A DNA stretch of 64,000 nt from Flaccisagitta enflata (lineage: Eukaryota; Chaetognatha; Sagittoidea; Aphragmophora). Below the pieces are notes generated by a model that saw only the letters and a program-made list of their open reading frames with translations, was not told where the DNA came from and did no database searches. Below are positions 38,250 through 50,235 of this stretch, one piece after another (the stretch's first letter is position 1; every line of letters begins with the position of its first letter). The stretch spans positions 65,100,001 through 65,164,000 of the forward strand of contig OZ231127.1 in the NCBI GenBank assembly GCA_965153355.1, in the 5' to 3' direction. Position numbers and translations under genes: made by a program.

Positions 38250-38937
38250 TGATCACGCATTACATAACATTACATTCCAAGTTCAGCAACAAAAAAGGCC
38301 CTCGCGAAATGGAATCGGTGATAGGAGGTCATTTGATCGATCAACGTTCGATATTGAGGGAAACTCGCGACCTCCTGTGGCGTAGCCCATTAGTCAGGCC
38401 GTGAAAAAAACAACCGAGCAAAAAAAACATGAATGCAATCGCGACGGGGTTTCAAATACCTTCTGCCTACCTATGGAGGTGGCCGGCACATGAGAAAGGA
38501 GAGAGATTTTATCTTATATGAATGGAGGAAAAGTACCAAAAACTGCATAGCAATGTAATGGAATGAGAAGACGGTGAGTGAGGTGAGGGAAATTGAGAGA
38601 GAGAGAGTGAGTGAGTGTGAGGGATGAAAGGCAGCGCGGCTTGAGGCCGGCATTTCCTACTTCCTCCGGCACCGTTTGTGTTGCATCCACCGTGACTTCA
38701 AGGACTTCCTCCGCTCGCCCGACGCCACTTCCTCTCAGCACACGTATGGAGGTCCTTTATTTGTCGTGTTCAAGCCACTGTCCAACCCGCTATATCCGAG
38801 GGTGCCTTAATTCGTCCGTCTGTCCATCTAACTTAGCTTTATGGCATTAAGTCATTAACGGGCGTGTTTCTTTAATCACAGCTGCTGCCCATTGCTCAGT
38901 TTATTTCATTATTACCACCTATCCACCTGCAAGCAAC
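38250..38937. other. No firm gene; GC-rich patch
   Basis: 38620-38760 is GC-richer and open on the minus strand (a segment including EEVLEVTVDATQTVPEEVG), but no matching splice sites or neighbouring exons were found. The remainder is unique spacer. Confidence 0.4.
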
Positions 38938-39010
38938 TTTTTGAGTCGCATGCACGCGAGTCTACCAGGTATTAGTAAGGTCCATCCGCCCGTCACGTCG
39001 GTTCATCTGT
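38938..39010 (+). repeat. HTR element, left-end fragment
   Basis: TTTTTGAGTCGCATGCACGCGAG (hairpin with one mismatch) followed by CATCCGCCCGTCACGTCGG. The right half is absent. Confidence 0.6.
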
Positions 39011-39100
39011 AATTTTTAGGTTTTTTCCATAATCGACAGGCTTTTGATTTTCTTAATATTTTTTGTGGTCTTGGCCCTTTGTGGTCTGAAGTTATTAATA

Positions 39101-40071
39101 CTAGTAATGGCGACTATCGCCGCGAGGAAAAATGTCGTAAGTATTGGCCAATATCCAGCTAGTTTTTAGATGCGTCCTCGCATCTCTATAATAGGCTTTG
39201 TCCGTCGGTCGGTTGGTCTGTTGGTTGGTTGGTAACGCATTCATGAAAAACATCAAAATCATGCATTTATACAACAGGAAAGAGTTTCTAACCCAGTAAA
39301 AGTAGCATACATTACATCATTTTTTCATTCATAAATGATATTCCTTCATAAAAAACATTCATTCATAAAAAACATTCATTCATTAAAAACATTCATTCAT
39401 AAATGTTCATTCATAAAAAACATTCATTCAAAGAGGACGCATCGTTGGCCTACTTGGCCTTGTTTTTCAGTCACTGCAATTTTTGTTATTTGTCAGATTA
39501 AATCAAAATCAATTAGATGTATTGATTGCACTGAAAATCAGTGAAAAAAGGGACAGAGCCAAATGAGCTAATTGAGCAAAAATACTCAAAATCACTCACA
39601 AAGATGACCAACTATGCTCACTGACATGTTTTCTTGTATTTGTATGATCAGACATGTATCAAAATGTTTATTCATTTATTGCATCAGAAAAAAATTGAGA
39701 TAAATGAGCTAAATAAGCTAGAATGCTGTGAGCAGCTATGCTCTTAAACATGTTTTCTAGTATTTGCATGCTCAAACAAATATTAATACACTACTTAAAT
39801 GATCCTACATAAAATCAAAAGGAATTTAAAAAGATTCAATTTAATTTTTTTGTAAAAAAAATCTTTCAAAAAATCATGATTTGAATTTATTTGTCGTAGA
39901 GTATTCTGCTTGGCGCCATATGAAAGAGAAATGTCAAATTTACTTACCCGATCAATTTTGTCCGAGAGTATAGATGGTTGATTGAGAGCCATTACTTCCG
40001 CATAAGGAAATGAAAACCATGTTTTTCTGGAATATGTCAAAAAGTCCGACTAATTTCAACATTTTTCCCGA
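39101..40071 (-). mobile_element. Helitron-like nonautonomous element, copy 3
   Basis: On the minus strand it starts TCGGGAAAAATG and ends ACTAG (CTRR-type). Hairpin GGCGA ... TCGCC lies 10 bp from that end, and the flanks are A and T. About 300 bp longer than its relatives because an HTR copy is inserted at 39163-39467. Confidence 0.75.
39163..39467 (+). repeat. HTR element inserted in Helitron copy 3
   Basis: Local hairpin AGATGCG-TCCT-CGCATCT. Distal arm GAGGACGCATC (39433-39443) complements GATGCGTCCTC (39169-39179) over 11 of 11 bases. GTTTTT flanks both edges and may be the target duplication. The interior is mostly (ATTCATAAAAAAC)n-like repeats. The insertion is clean against the sister Helitron copies, so it defines both ends of HTR. 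Confidence 0.85.
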
Positions 40072-40189
40072 TGGTACTAGCAATGGTTTTATGAATGCTT
40101 TGCATTTGAGCTGCGGACAATTGTTTGTAACTGTCCTTTCTTTAAGTTTAAGTCTTACGGTCTCTATCTCTCTTACTTTCTCTCTCTTA

Positions 40190-40194
<5 letters not shown>

Positions 40195-40250
<56 letters not shown>
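40195..40250 (+). repeat. (CT)n microsatellite
   Basis: About 56 bp of CT. Flanking 40251-40869 is unique with no gene supported. Confidence 0.94.
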
Positions 40251-40253
<3 letters not shown>

Positions 40254-40869
40254 TTTTTCTCTCTCCCTTGAAATTTCAAATGAAAAATAATGACACATTT
40301 TTACGAATCGCCTCGTGATGGGCCCGAGGTTAAACTTTGGTGAAAAAAAATGTTGGTTAAAAGGGCTTTAACTTTTATTTCAATCCGTTGGGAAAATGAA
40401 AAGTTTACATTTGCATATTGCTGTTTGTCAAAGCATGCAATGTTACGAATCGCCTAAATCAAAACCTTGAACGAAACTTTGCCTTTTTATTACTGATACT
40501 TGTTACTTAAGCCATGATCCTATTATGCCGTTTATAACTTTGAGGAAAAATTTTACAGGCGTTGCTATGAATCTCTCATTAGCCTAGTCCCAAGTGCTCG
40601 ATGAATCTATTCTCAAAAGTTTAAAGTTAAATACGCTGTTCGCAAAAGTCTATTGCTTCCTCGTAGTCGTGGTGTTTAGGAGGACGATCGAGAGTCTTGA
40701 GACTCTAATACTGGTCATCCCGGCAGAGCGTGGAATTCTTGGGGAACCAAATTTTGAACGATTTTCTTCAGAACTTTTGTTTATTCCAAATCCTCCGCCA
40801 GATCGAAGCCATAGTTGGAGTAAATTTGAGCCGTAATATATAAATCCCAGCCAACACATGGCCCTGTCC

Positions 40870-40975
40870 CTACATAAATCCCAGCCAACCCTTAGCCCTG
40901 TCCCTAACCCTCACCCTGAAACTATCCCAAACCCCGTCTCTAACCCTAAATCCACCCCTAACCCTTGTTTTAAAA
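40870..40975 (-). repeat. Degenerate telomere-like (CCCTAA) motifs
   Basis: Several CCCTAACCCT, CTAACCCTAAAT and CCCCTAACCC motifs are interspersed with CCAGCCAACCC and CCCAAACCCC. They are irregular, so an interstitial or chance pyrimidine-rich remnant rather than a telomere. Confidence 0.35.
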
Positions 40976-41147
40976 TTATTTTGCAATACCGCTGGAATTT
41001 GAATGAATGAATTTAATTTCAAAAACAAACACAAATTACAACGTAGGGCAATTGTAAAAAGCTTGCTTTCAGGGATAGCCAATGAAAGTCGATAAAAGTG
41101 ACTTTTTTCCTGTCTCAGCGTGTATTAACTTTGGTGACAAACAGGTG

Positions 41148-41650
41148 ACAGTAGATGTCGTCTAGACTTGGAAATACGGGGAGCTCATAACCTGAGCATC
41201 AGTACAATGAGGGGACTGATATTTTGCTGGTTGCACGATGTATTCTAAGGGTTAATGGCGGGGGTATGGTGTATCTCCTACGGCTTTTACTCTTACAAAA
41301 ACTTTTAGGTGGTAAAATATTAGGATCAATTTACTTTTACGGCAGAATTTTTAAATTTTCATTTTTTGTTAATTGCAAAACCAGAACGGGATTCTTAAAC
41401 TGAACCTTTAAAGAAATAAATCAAGTCACAGTAATCTGGTCGGATGAGTTAACCACTGGACCACCTAACACTGTTCAAACGCATTTAACATGATTGTATA
41501 TTCAAAAGAATTTTTTATCCACAGAGCTGCCATACCTATCACTAACCTTATAGACATAAAGATTATACACACACAGTTTCATTTATCTGCACAAATGGTA
41601 GTTATGATATGAGAGCCCCCGTATTTCCAAGTATAGACGACATCTACTGT
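41148..41650. mobile_element. TIR element, about 500 bp
   Basis: Inverted ends ACAGTAGATGTCGTCTAGAC and GTATAGACGACATCTACTGT extend over about 35 bp (through TTGGAAATACGGGG) with few mismatches. The target duplication is not obvious. No transposase ORF. Confidence 0.7.
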
Positions 41651-42587
41651 ATCATTCAGAAAATAATACGTCAAATATCGTAAGTCAGTACAGTAAAAAC
41701 TCAAATCCGGGATAAAGTTTCCGAGTAAAATCCGAATAAAATCATTCATATTGTGAGATGAGGTACAGTTTTAGTCTACGTTTAAAAACTCGAAATTCAT
41801 TCAAATGCTTGAGAAAATTGCTTAAAAAGTCTTAAAAACAAAATACCTCCGGTAACCAGAAAGGCTTCGTTTGGAATAAATAAAAAGTGCTCAATAAGCT
41901 GATGGCTGATAGACACAGGGTTTATAAATTTCGGTTACACCCCGCTATAACGGCTCCCTTAGTAACGGGAATGCACCTATAAGAGATAGAAATTGTTGTC
42001 CCTTGACATTAGTTATTTGCGGGCTTCATCTGTATGCTGATTGTTGGTGAATGCACAGTTGCACACTCACAAACGCTCAGAAACGTAAATACAAACTCAC
42101 TCATCGGGTAGAAGGAATCTAGGTGGCAACGCATTTCTCCCCTGCAGCGTGGGCATTTCCCTTTCCCATCACCATCAACTTCCTTTTCTTAATGTCTTTT
42201 TTTCCGCTTGACAAAAACAACAGCGTCCAAGTGGGGAAGAAATTAGAAAACCTCACTTCTCTTTCACTTCTCATTCCTTCTCTCACTTACCTCTCTCTCA
42301 CTTTTCTCCTTTCTCCCACTCGCCCTGTTCTTGGTCCGTTTGGTTTCGGTTCGTTTCACCCTCGAGTTTGACCTTACCTTAGGAGTTTCCCGCCTCCTTT
42401 TGACTTTCCCGCCTCCTTTTGACTCCTTACCCGCCTTTGGGTCGTTTCCTTCTTGCCTTACCTCCAAAGTTACCCTGCAGGAGGCGCAACGGGAGAACCA
42501 AACGACACGCTTCCACACACTCACACACACAACAACGGAAAAAGACATTTGGATATTCCTCTTTTTAATTATTCTGTTCCTGTTGTT
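41651..42587. other. No gene seen
   Basis: Unique spacer. CCCGCCTCCTTTTGACT is directly repeated at 42390-42425. No exon or element ends supported. Confidence 0.5.
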
Positions 42588-42589
42588 GC

Positions 42590-42668
<79 letters not shown>

Positions 42669-42680
42669 ATTGTTATTCAT
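42588..42680 (+). repeat. (GTT)n microsatellite
   Basis: About 90 bp of GTT (AAC on the other strand). The poly-Asn and poly-Leu ORFs are shadows. 42681-43617 has no recognisable gene. Confidence 0.95.
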
Positions 42681-43613
42681 GTTCTTCTTCTCCTTCTTCC
42701 TCTTCTTCTCCTTATTCATCTAATTTTTTCTATTGTCTTCCTTTTCAGCTTCAATTGGAGACGGAATCAATTGAAGAAATACATTCGGTAATCAAAGTAA
42801 AAATCTATTTGCATGTTGCAGAAAAAAGCTTTTTTTTTTGCAACGTCGAGAATTTAGAAACAGTTAATCAAACTTTAGACTATTATCCAAGCAGTTAAAG
42901 ATCTGCTTTGGCCATTTTTAAAAACTTCCTTACTTATTGCGGATTTATTGAATCCTTAAACCATCTAGCTCTAGTTCAAGGTCCATCAGATTCATCTTTA
43001 TATTATATCATGCTGGATCACCAGCGCTTTATGAAATCAAAACAGGCGCAAAGTTTACGCCATTTTACTACTTTGTTGCTCTGTTTGCTATGGAGGTTCC
43101 CGATTGAGGCTCGTGAGGGCTCCCTGAGCATCTTGGGCCGGCAAGTTTTAACTTTAAACTATTTAGGATAATCAACTATGCCATGAGTTGACGCCTCGTC
43201 ACGCATCATATAAAACTTGTTATATTTTAAATTATCAAAATGGTGCTAACGATGATTTTCTTGCCAAGTAATGTGCAAAACATTCCCATCATTCGTGTTT
43301 CAGGTATCGCAATGTTTTGGTGAGCGAGAGAGCGACTGACCAAAGATAGCGGGGGACGGGGGTAGCTCAAAAGTCGTTCGTAGATTCCAGGCCACCGGCG
43401 CAGTCTGTGGAAAGTTAGAGTAACTGCCGGTATGGACAGTTGTGACCATTTGTTACCAATCAGTGGCAGTCACTGGCATTCGATGGCATTTGGCCCTCCA
43501 CGAAGGGCGGAGGAACCGAAGATAGCAATCGATTCCTTCGACCTCTACTCGGAGATTCACTGTCACGATTGTCACATAATTAATGACATGGAATCGATGG
43601 AACATATTGAGAG

Positions 43614-43916
<303 letters not shown>

Positions 43917-43933
43917 AGGACTTGCTGACAAAG

Positions 43934-44085
43934 AAACAAGGCCGGATACACGGCTACCTTAGTCGCGTGCGGGGTGGGCAGGGCGGCGAAAAAGGCCAGA
44001 GAGTGACTGACCGACAGACGGACGGACCGACTGACCGACAGACGGACAGAGCGGGCTATTGAGACGCGTGTACGCGACTAAAAAC
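43934..44085 (-). repeat. HTR element, full copy, minus
   Basis: Right end AAACAAGGCCGGATACACGG. Distal arm AGTCGCGTGC at 43961-43970, GGTGGGCAGGGCGG, then CGGACGGACCGACTGACCGA. The left hairpin AGACGCGTGTACGCGACT (44062-44079) is followed by AAAAA. The distal arm matches the hairpin arm over AGTCGCGT. Confidence 0.8.
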
Positions 44086-44232
44086 ACAGGCCGTTGCGGT
44101 GAAATCTTGGTTTTAGTGCTTGAGAGATAAAGGCGATGTACATTTGTTTTGAGTTTTCAAAGTTGTCGGTAGATGGCGAAACTTAATCAAGACGATGCCG
44201 CGTGAGTTACTGACGCCGACCCCCATCTTTTT

Positions 44233-44672
44233 GGGCAGCGGCCCCAAAGGGCTGATGTCCTGTAGAACACAGCCCTGGGGGAATTTTCGTCCGTCTGTCC
44301 GTTCTTCCGTCTCCCCCAGGCTCAAATCAGCACTCCAGGCTTCAAATCAGCCCCCATGCCTCAAATTTGCCCTTGTGACCTCAAACCTGCCCTCCAGACC
44401 TAAATCAGCCCTGCAAGTATCCGTCAGCCCCTGTACTCAAATTTGCCCTCCAGACCTCATATCTGCTCTGGAACCCTAGATTCCGTGCCTTCAGTGGCCT
44501 AAATCAGTCATCAAAAGTCTGATATTTGCCCCCTCAGGATGTCTTGAAATTCACCCCTGTTCTACAGGACATCGGCCCTTTTGGGCCGCTGCCCTGCTCT
44601 CACTCTACTTCTTCACTGGATCACTCCAAGCAGGGCATCGGGTACTGCTGACCATGTGCGACCGATGACTAG
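44233..44672 (+). mobile_element. Foldback (FB) element 3
   Basis: Left end GGGCAGCGGCCCCAAAGGG, then ATGTCCTGTAGAACACAG. Inverted right counterpart TGTTCTACAGGACATCGG, then CCCTTTTGGGCCGCTGCC. The interior has CTCAAATCAGCCCTCCAGAC-type units of about 20 bp. The outer tail GGTACTGCTGACCATG is as in FB6. Confidence 0.8.
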
Positions 44673-44876
44673 TTGATTACTCCATATTAGATCATAAAAT
44701 ACAAACATACCAAACACTTTCAATACTGATCATCCTAAGTGCGCGTTTTCACATATTCCAATCCAGTCTGACTAACGAGCGGACCAACGGACTAAGAATG
44801 GTCAATGATACGTATCAGACTATCAGTTGATCATTTCACCGGCTTGACTATGGCAAATGGGTGAGTATTGAGGATT

Positions 44877-47150
44877 CTATATTACCTCCAATCCTAGGTC
44901 TTCCTCGTCCAGATCATTGAGATAGTCCCAGTATGAGGAATCCACTTTCATTGATTTTCCCTGGTTTATATCTAGTTTGTTCGTTATCGAGTCCCCTTGT
45001 GATGTCTCGCCCGACACATCATCCGGTTGATCGACTTGCTCCTCAATGACCTCGCCGTTGGTGGTTGGCGCGGTCGTAGCTCCTTTCGCCATTTCAGTTA
45101 GTTTTAAAAGGGCCTCCGCTTCTTCTTGACGTCTTTGCTTCTCCTCCCTCTTCTGATTTTCCAATCGTTCCTGTTTCTCCTTCTCCTTTTGTTTCTTTTT
45201 CAACGCTTTTCGTAAGGACTTGGTCATTTTCGTGTTCATAGTCACCACGCCTGGTGTCATCGCCGTGCTAGATACAGTCGCCGGTTTAGGCGCTGGCGCT
45301 TCCGGTTCCACCGTCGCATTTTCTGGCAGTTTTGCCCTGATGGCCATCTTTGGTCGACGGCTGTCTTTGAAACGCAACTTAACCTTTTCACGCGTGCCGT
45401 CTCCATCCTGAGCATTGATGAAGTTGTGAGCCAGTTATGGAAATGCTCCTCTCGGGGAAAAGCTAACTGTTTGACTGATAAGGATCGAACTAATTAGCAA
45501 AGATAGACAAGTTGATAAAATAGAACAAACGAGTGTAGGAAAGAATAGGAAAGATTGAAGCCCAATTCCATTCTTCTTATTTAGCGTCTTTGGAGAGCCT
45601 GGCCTGTCTGCCATCAGAATTTGCAACAAACTCTTCGAAAACTACAAATTCGCTGGTTGACCCACCTTGTTTGTTTGACTTTGTTACTTTGAATTCTACG
45701 AATTCTGTGGAACTAAAAATTCTTCAAAAATTACGATTGCGCTAATTGACCCACCTTGTTTGTTTGACGTGGGGCTATATCTGATCGGACGTTGGGGTCT
45801 GATGAGAGGGTAGTAGGTCTGCGTGAGTCGGATTCAATCGATCGCGCAGTGTGAGACAATTCTTCAGTAGACTGTTCCATAAGCCGCTTTTGTATAGATG
45901 GCTGAGAAGGTTGAATGCTTGGTCCAATCATCACCGATCCATACCTAAACAGATTTTAGGATAAACGATTGTTAAAATGGATTATATTGACACAAAGCCA
46001 AAACATTCAGGTGAAATCGAATTTTATTGTACCCGGTATATGCTTACTTTCTTCTGGACGGAGGCGGTGAGAAGGATTTGGATCGCGATCTCGACCGTGA
46101 AGAGGAACTTGACCTGATTGATAGAATTTTAAGCAGTGGAAAAATAGTCCCAAAAGCGTTGGATGGTCAGCGGTATCTAGTGCCCCTTAGTGTATGAGAT
46201 GGTGAGAGGGGCAGCTGCCCTAGAAGAGGCCGATGACTTATGCTTTCACATAGAGAGAAGTTTCTCCTCCAATTTTCCATGCTTTTCGATGGAAATTTTA
46301 TGCAAAAATATTCATTTTCACATTTTTTGCCAATTTTCAGTGTTAGTCAATGGGAGTTTTTCATTTTTTTGGATCAATGCGAACTCGGGAAGCAATGCAT
46401 TTTTCCGCCGATATTCCCCGTTATTTTTGGAGAATTTTGAGTTTTTATGTCGCGTGCACGCAACTCTACATCCCGCTTTGTCCGTCCGTTGGTCTGTCGG
46501 TTGGTAAGTCATGCTTATACCTTTTTTTTATCAATTTTATTTCTTAAAGTCATTTAAGAGAATAAAGTTATTCTAAGTCATTTTTAAGTCAATCTGTAAG
46601 TCTCGCACGCGACTTATAGGTGTTTGCCTTGTTTTTTTGTAATATTTTGTCAATTGCCCATTCTTAATATTTTTTGCCAATTTAGTATGTTTTTAAATTT
46701 TTTTTTCCTTTTTTGATGAGATTTACTGGGATGTTTAATTTTTTAAATTTTTGTCAATTTTCCATGGTTTTCAACGAGATTTTGGCCTAGAGGCCGCTGC
46801 CCCCCAAAAAAGGGTGGGGGGGGGGGTCAGGGTTACTAGAGATATCCAATTATCCATGTGTGATTATGGATTGAAAACTCGCATTCTTTGGCTATTTTTG
46901 CCCTTATTGATAAAGAGGCCAAAGGTTTAAAACTACCAAACAAAAGTTGGTTAATGACATCGCCGTTTTCAAAATGGAATAAAAATGCTTGCGTTGGCTT
47001 CTCGATAGTTTGCTCTGCCCTTACCGAGAATCTGTGCCGCTGGACTTGTTTTTGTTAGCGCGTCTTTGTCGCCGCTCATCGATTATCCGCTGGTTCTGAT
47101 TTTCTTGGAAATCTGTTGGATACATGTCTTGAAATCCACTGTGGTCCCAC
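44877..47150 (-). CDS. Arg/Ser-rich nuclear-type protein, 3' exons
   Basis: Four minus-strand exons with GT-AG junctions and compatible phases: 47150-47025, 46113-46048, 45944-45755 and 45407-44877 (stop). Joined they encode about 303 residues, and the N-terminus is missing. The first exon reads WDHSGFQDMYPTDFQ ... RIIDERRQRRANKNK. The 66-bp exon is an RS segment (SSSSRSRSRSKSFSPPPSRR). The third is polar and disordered (MIGPSIQPSQPS). The last has KVKLRFKDSRRPKMAIRAK, a long charged coiled coil (SLRKALKKKQKEKEKQE) and an acidic end SSYWDYLNDLDEEDLGLEVI. RS and lysine/arginine-rich composition suggests a nuclear RNA-processing factor; the family is not recognised. An FB element and an HTR copy lie in its first visible intron. 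No AATAAA was seen downstream. Confidence 0.7.
46141..46810 (-). mobile_element. Foldback (FB) element 4, in intron of the RS gene
   Basis: Starts with the FB tail AGTCCCAAAAGCGTTGGATG and GGTCAGCGGTATC, then GGGGCAGCTGCCC and GGCCGATGACTTATGCTTTC. It ends GGCCGCTGCCCCCCAAAAAA. The core holds diverged CAATTTTCCATG/TTGTCAATTTT units rather than the usual minisatellite, plus an HTR copy. Confidence 0.65.
46441..46635 (+). repeat. HTR element nested in FB element 4
   Basis: GTTTTTATGTCGCGTGCACG start. CCGTCCGTTGGTCTGTCGG follows. The distal arm GCACGCGAC (46605-46613) complements GTCGCGTGC of the left arm over 9 of 9 bases even though the local hairpin has acquired a mismatch. Ends TTGCCTTGTTTTTTT. 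Confidence 0.78.
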
Positions 47151-48016
47151 CTACAGAGAATGGAAGTAAAATTGTGAGATTTTAAGCGGCTTACGAAAGT
47201 AAAAATGTCAATTTCTTGGTGACTATTGATGATTCCAAAAAAGGTTCAATGGTCGTTTTGACAACATCGGCTAGAACGCCGTCAACTGCAGTTGTGATGG
47301 GTGATGACGTGGCGGCGATTATGATTGTCATCGCTTGTTTTAAGCCGCTTGCACGTTACGCTTTAGTCTCTACCATGTATACTCTTTTCTTTTTAAAAGA
47401 ACATGTTATTTTTTTCTGAGGCTCGATGTTCTTATTTCTAAGGCGATTTGAGGCTCAAATTGTTCTTAGGATGTTCTTACTTTTCCAATCACAAGAATGT
47501 TTTTTTTCTTTTTGGTATTTAACTCTGATCACCAATAGGAAGGATAAAAATACTATGATATCAATCGCAAACAAATCAAATCAAAGTGTAAGACTATTTA
47601 AAATCAACCATTACAATTATGCAGTCACAATTGTTTTTGTTTGTGCAGTTCCTCTATTAGCCAAGAGCAAAAAAATGAAAAATATTTTAATGATCCCCCG
47701 TTGTAAAGCTGGCGATGTTTTAATGATTGTTCTTATTTTTTTCCACATCTGAGCCTCAATGTTCTTATAAACAAGGTTCTTAGTCAAAGAAAAGAGTGTA
47801 TCTGCTCGTGTGTGCATACTATTTGACTGCTGCTAACAAGGCCGGATCCCCAAGTTGCGTACGGTTAGGCAGGGGCGGTGATAAAAAAGGGGAGCCAAGC
47901 ATTTGAGCAGGAGCACTAATTCAAAAACTGCTTGTAACCGCCGAAAACAGGAAGGTACAGCTTGAGAAATTTTGCTCGCAGGAAGCAAAAAATTTTGCCG
48001 AGCCCTGATTATATTG
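47151..48016. other. No further exon found; HTR fragment
   Basis: Upstream exons of the RS gene are expected on this side but none could be supported. 47835-47890 has TAACAAGGCCGGATCCCCAA, then GTTGCGTACGG and AGGCAGGGGCGG, the right end of a minus-oriented HTR copy. Confidence 0.5.
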
Positions 48017-48521
48017 ATTTACATATCCTTTTCTGCATTGAATCATGAAAGGTCAAAATATATCTACAGGCCTAATGATGTTGTAGCACATTTGACGCTT
48101 TCGAAAGATTTTATGATTTTAAAACTTGTTTTTTTGCTCGACTAAACTCTCACCATTCCGGGAACAATAATCAACGCTTTAAACTCTTATGTAACGCACA
48201 AATACTGATGTTCCATATGAGATTTTGCGATTAAATTTCTACATTGACAATAGGGCAGCTTCACTATAGCATGATAGGTGGAACAATATACCTATAGCAT
48301 AGAGCATGATTTTGTTCAGTCCCTTAACATGCGCTCTATTATCTTGGCTTCAATTGACCTCCTCGGCGCTTAGCATTCACCGAAAAATACCTCAAATTTG
48401 TTTTTGTTGGAACAATAGGACCTCGACCTAAAGAATGATAACTTCCTTTTAAACGATCCCTACTATCAAAATTATCCTCAAATAGAGCATCCGACTTACT
48501 TCTGTACTCATGGGTAACCTT

Positions 48522-49100
48522 GGGGCAGTGGCTCCTGAAGGGGGCTGATGACTCTATGTTTTGCTATTGCCAGGAAATTTCTACTTTATCTTCTTCTCCA
48601 ACAGACTGAGACCATATCTCCAGTGGCCGAGGCTAACTTAGCCTCTCTGGAGGCTCAAATCCCAGCCTCCAGGCCCAAATCCTAGCCTCAGCGCCCAAAT
48701 CCCAGCCTCGAAGCTCAAATCCCAGCCTCGAGGCTCAAACCAGAGCCTGAGAGCTCAACTCCAGGCTCGAGGCTCAAATCCCAGGCTCGAGTGCTCAAAT
48801 CCCAGGCTCGAGGCTCAAATCCTGTGCTCATGCTCAAATCCCTGCCTCCAGGGCTCAAACTTGCGCTTGGCGCTTTAAATCCCAGCGGGGTCGCTCTCAA
48901 ATCCCAACATGCTCTCAAATCCCAAATTTCTCCAGCCAAATCCAAGTTCCTCCAGCCAAATCCCAGCCTATACTAAATGAAGACAAGATGCGCTGGTCGT
49001 ATACTTTCTCGTGCCGCTGCCCCACTAACCACCTCATACCCACATACACTCACATAGGGGCAACGGGTACCGCTGACCATCTAACGCTTTTGGGACTATT
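48522..49100 (+). mobile_element. Foldback (FB) element 5 (copy B counterpart of FB1)
   Basis: Left end GGGGCAGTGGCTCCTGAAGG is decayed. The core CTCAAATCCCAGCCTCGAGG units are longer than in FB1. The right tail is GGTACCGCTGACCATCTAACG. Confidence 0.7.
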
Positions 49101-49171
49101 TTCTTTCCTTTTTCGAAATTAATGTGCTTGCGTCTCTAAAAATCATTCAATGTGTAAATTGTGTATTGGTT

Positions 49172-49310
49172 GATCTTCTTCTTTTTCTTCTTCTTCTTCT
49201 TCTTCTTCTTCTTCTTCTTCTTCTTCTGCTTCTCCTTCTTCTTCTTCTTCTTCTTCTTCTTCTTCTTCTTCTTCTTCATTTTCTTTGTCTTCTTCTTCTT
49301 CTTCGTCTTT
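49172..49310 (+). repeat. (TTC)n microsatellite, copy B
   Basis: Counterpart of 16655-16760, with extra TGCTTCTCC and ATTTTC interruptions. Confidence 0.95.
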
Positions 49311-49387
49311 GTCTTTGTATTTGACCTCGTCTTCTGTTTTTTATCGTCTTCTTGTTTTCCGTTTCCTTACTATTTAACACTTATTTA

Positions 49388-50235
49388 CCAGTAATGGCGG
49401 CTGTCGCCGTGAGGAAAAAAGTCGTAAGCGTTGTTCACTTTTCACCAAGCTTTTGTTTTCAGTCATTGCAACTTTTTATTTGTTAGATCAAATTAAGAGC
49501 AATTGTATATAGTGGTTGCACTGAAAATCAGAGAAAAATAGGACTGAGCCAAATGAGCTAGATGAGCTAAAATATTCAAAATCACTCGATTACGCAACCA
49601 GCTATGCTTACTGAGATGCTTTCTTGTATTTGCATGCTTAAATCAAAACATTTATTTATTTATCGGTTTTGAAATCAGAAAAAAAGAGCAAGCTTAATGA
49701 GCTAAATGAGCTAGAATATTTAAAGACACCCTCACAGATGAGCAGCTCTGCTCACTGATATGCTTTCTTATAATTGCTTGCTTAAACATCTATCAATATA
49801 TTTGCTTATTTGTTGCATTTGAAATCAGAAGAAAAAAAAACTGAGCTAAGTGAGCTAAATAAGCTAAAATGCTCAAAATCACCCTCACATATGAGCAGCT
49901 ATGCTCATGAACATGTTTTTTTGTATTTGCATGCTTAACCAAACTTAAATACACTCCTTTATTGATCCTACACGAAATCCTAAGAAATCAAAAAAAATTC
50001 AATTTGAATTTTTCGTAAATAAATCTTTAAAAATTCATAACGCGAAAAATATTTGTCCCAGAGACTTCTGCTTAGCGCCAAGTGAAAGAGAATTATCAAA
50101 TTTACTTACCCTATCAATTTCATTTGAGGGACCAATCGCCCTAAGGAGTTCCCCAACTTTCCCATAAGAAAATGAAAACCCTGTTTCTCTCGAATATGTC
50201 AAAAAGTCGAAGACTGACTTCGACTTTTTTCCCGA
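49388..50235 (-). mobile_element. Helitron-like nonautonomous element, copy 4
   Basis: Copy A has the empty site: CACTTATTTA joins TTATGAAATG at about 16830. In copy B these are separated by exactly this 848-bp element with no target duplication, inserted between A and T. Minus strand starts TCGGGAAAAAAGTCG and ends CCATTACTGG after the hairpin GGCG ... CGCC. These are the formal hallmarks of a Helitron. Confidence 0.85.

Noticed and set aside
40870-40975. Interstitial telomere array
   Set aside because: CCCTAA units are few and irregularly mixed with CCCAAA and CCAGCC. Kept only as a weak feature, not as evidence of a chromosome fusion.
48536-48560. CTGATGA motif as a hammerhead ribozyme core
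   Set aside because: Present only in one decayed foldback copy. Sister copies read CCGATGA or TTGATGA and no GAAA with flanking stems is placed correctly.
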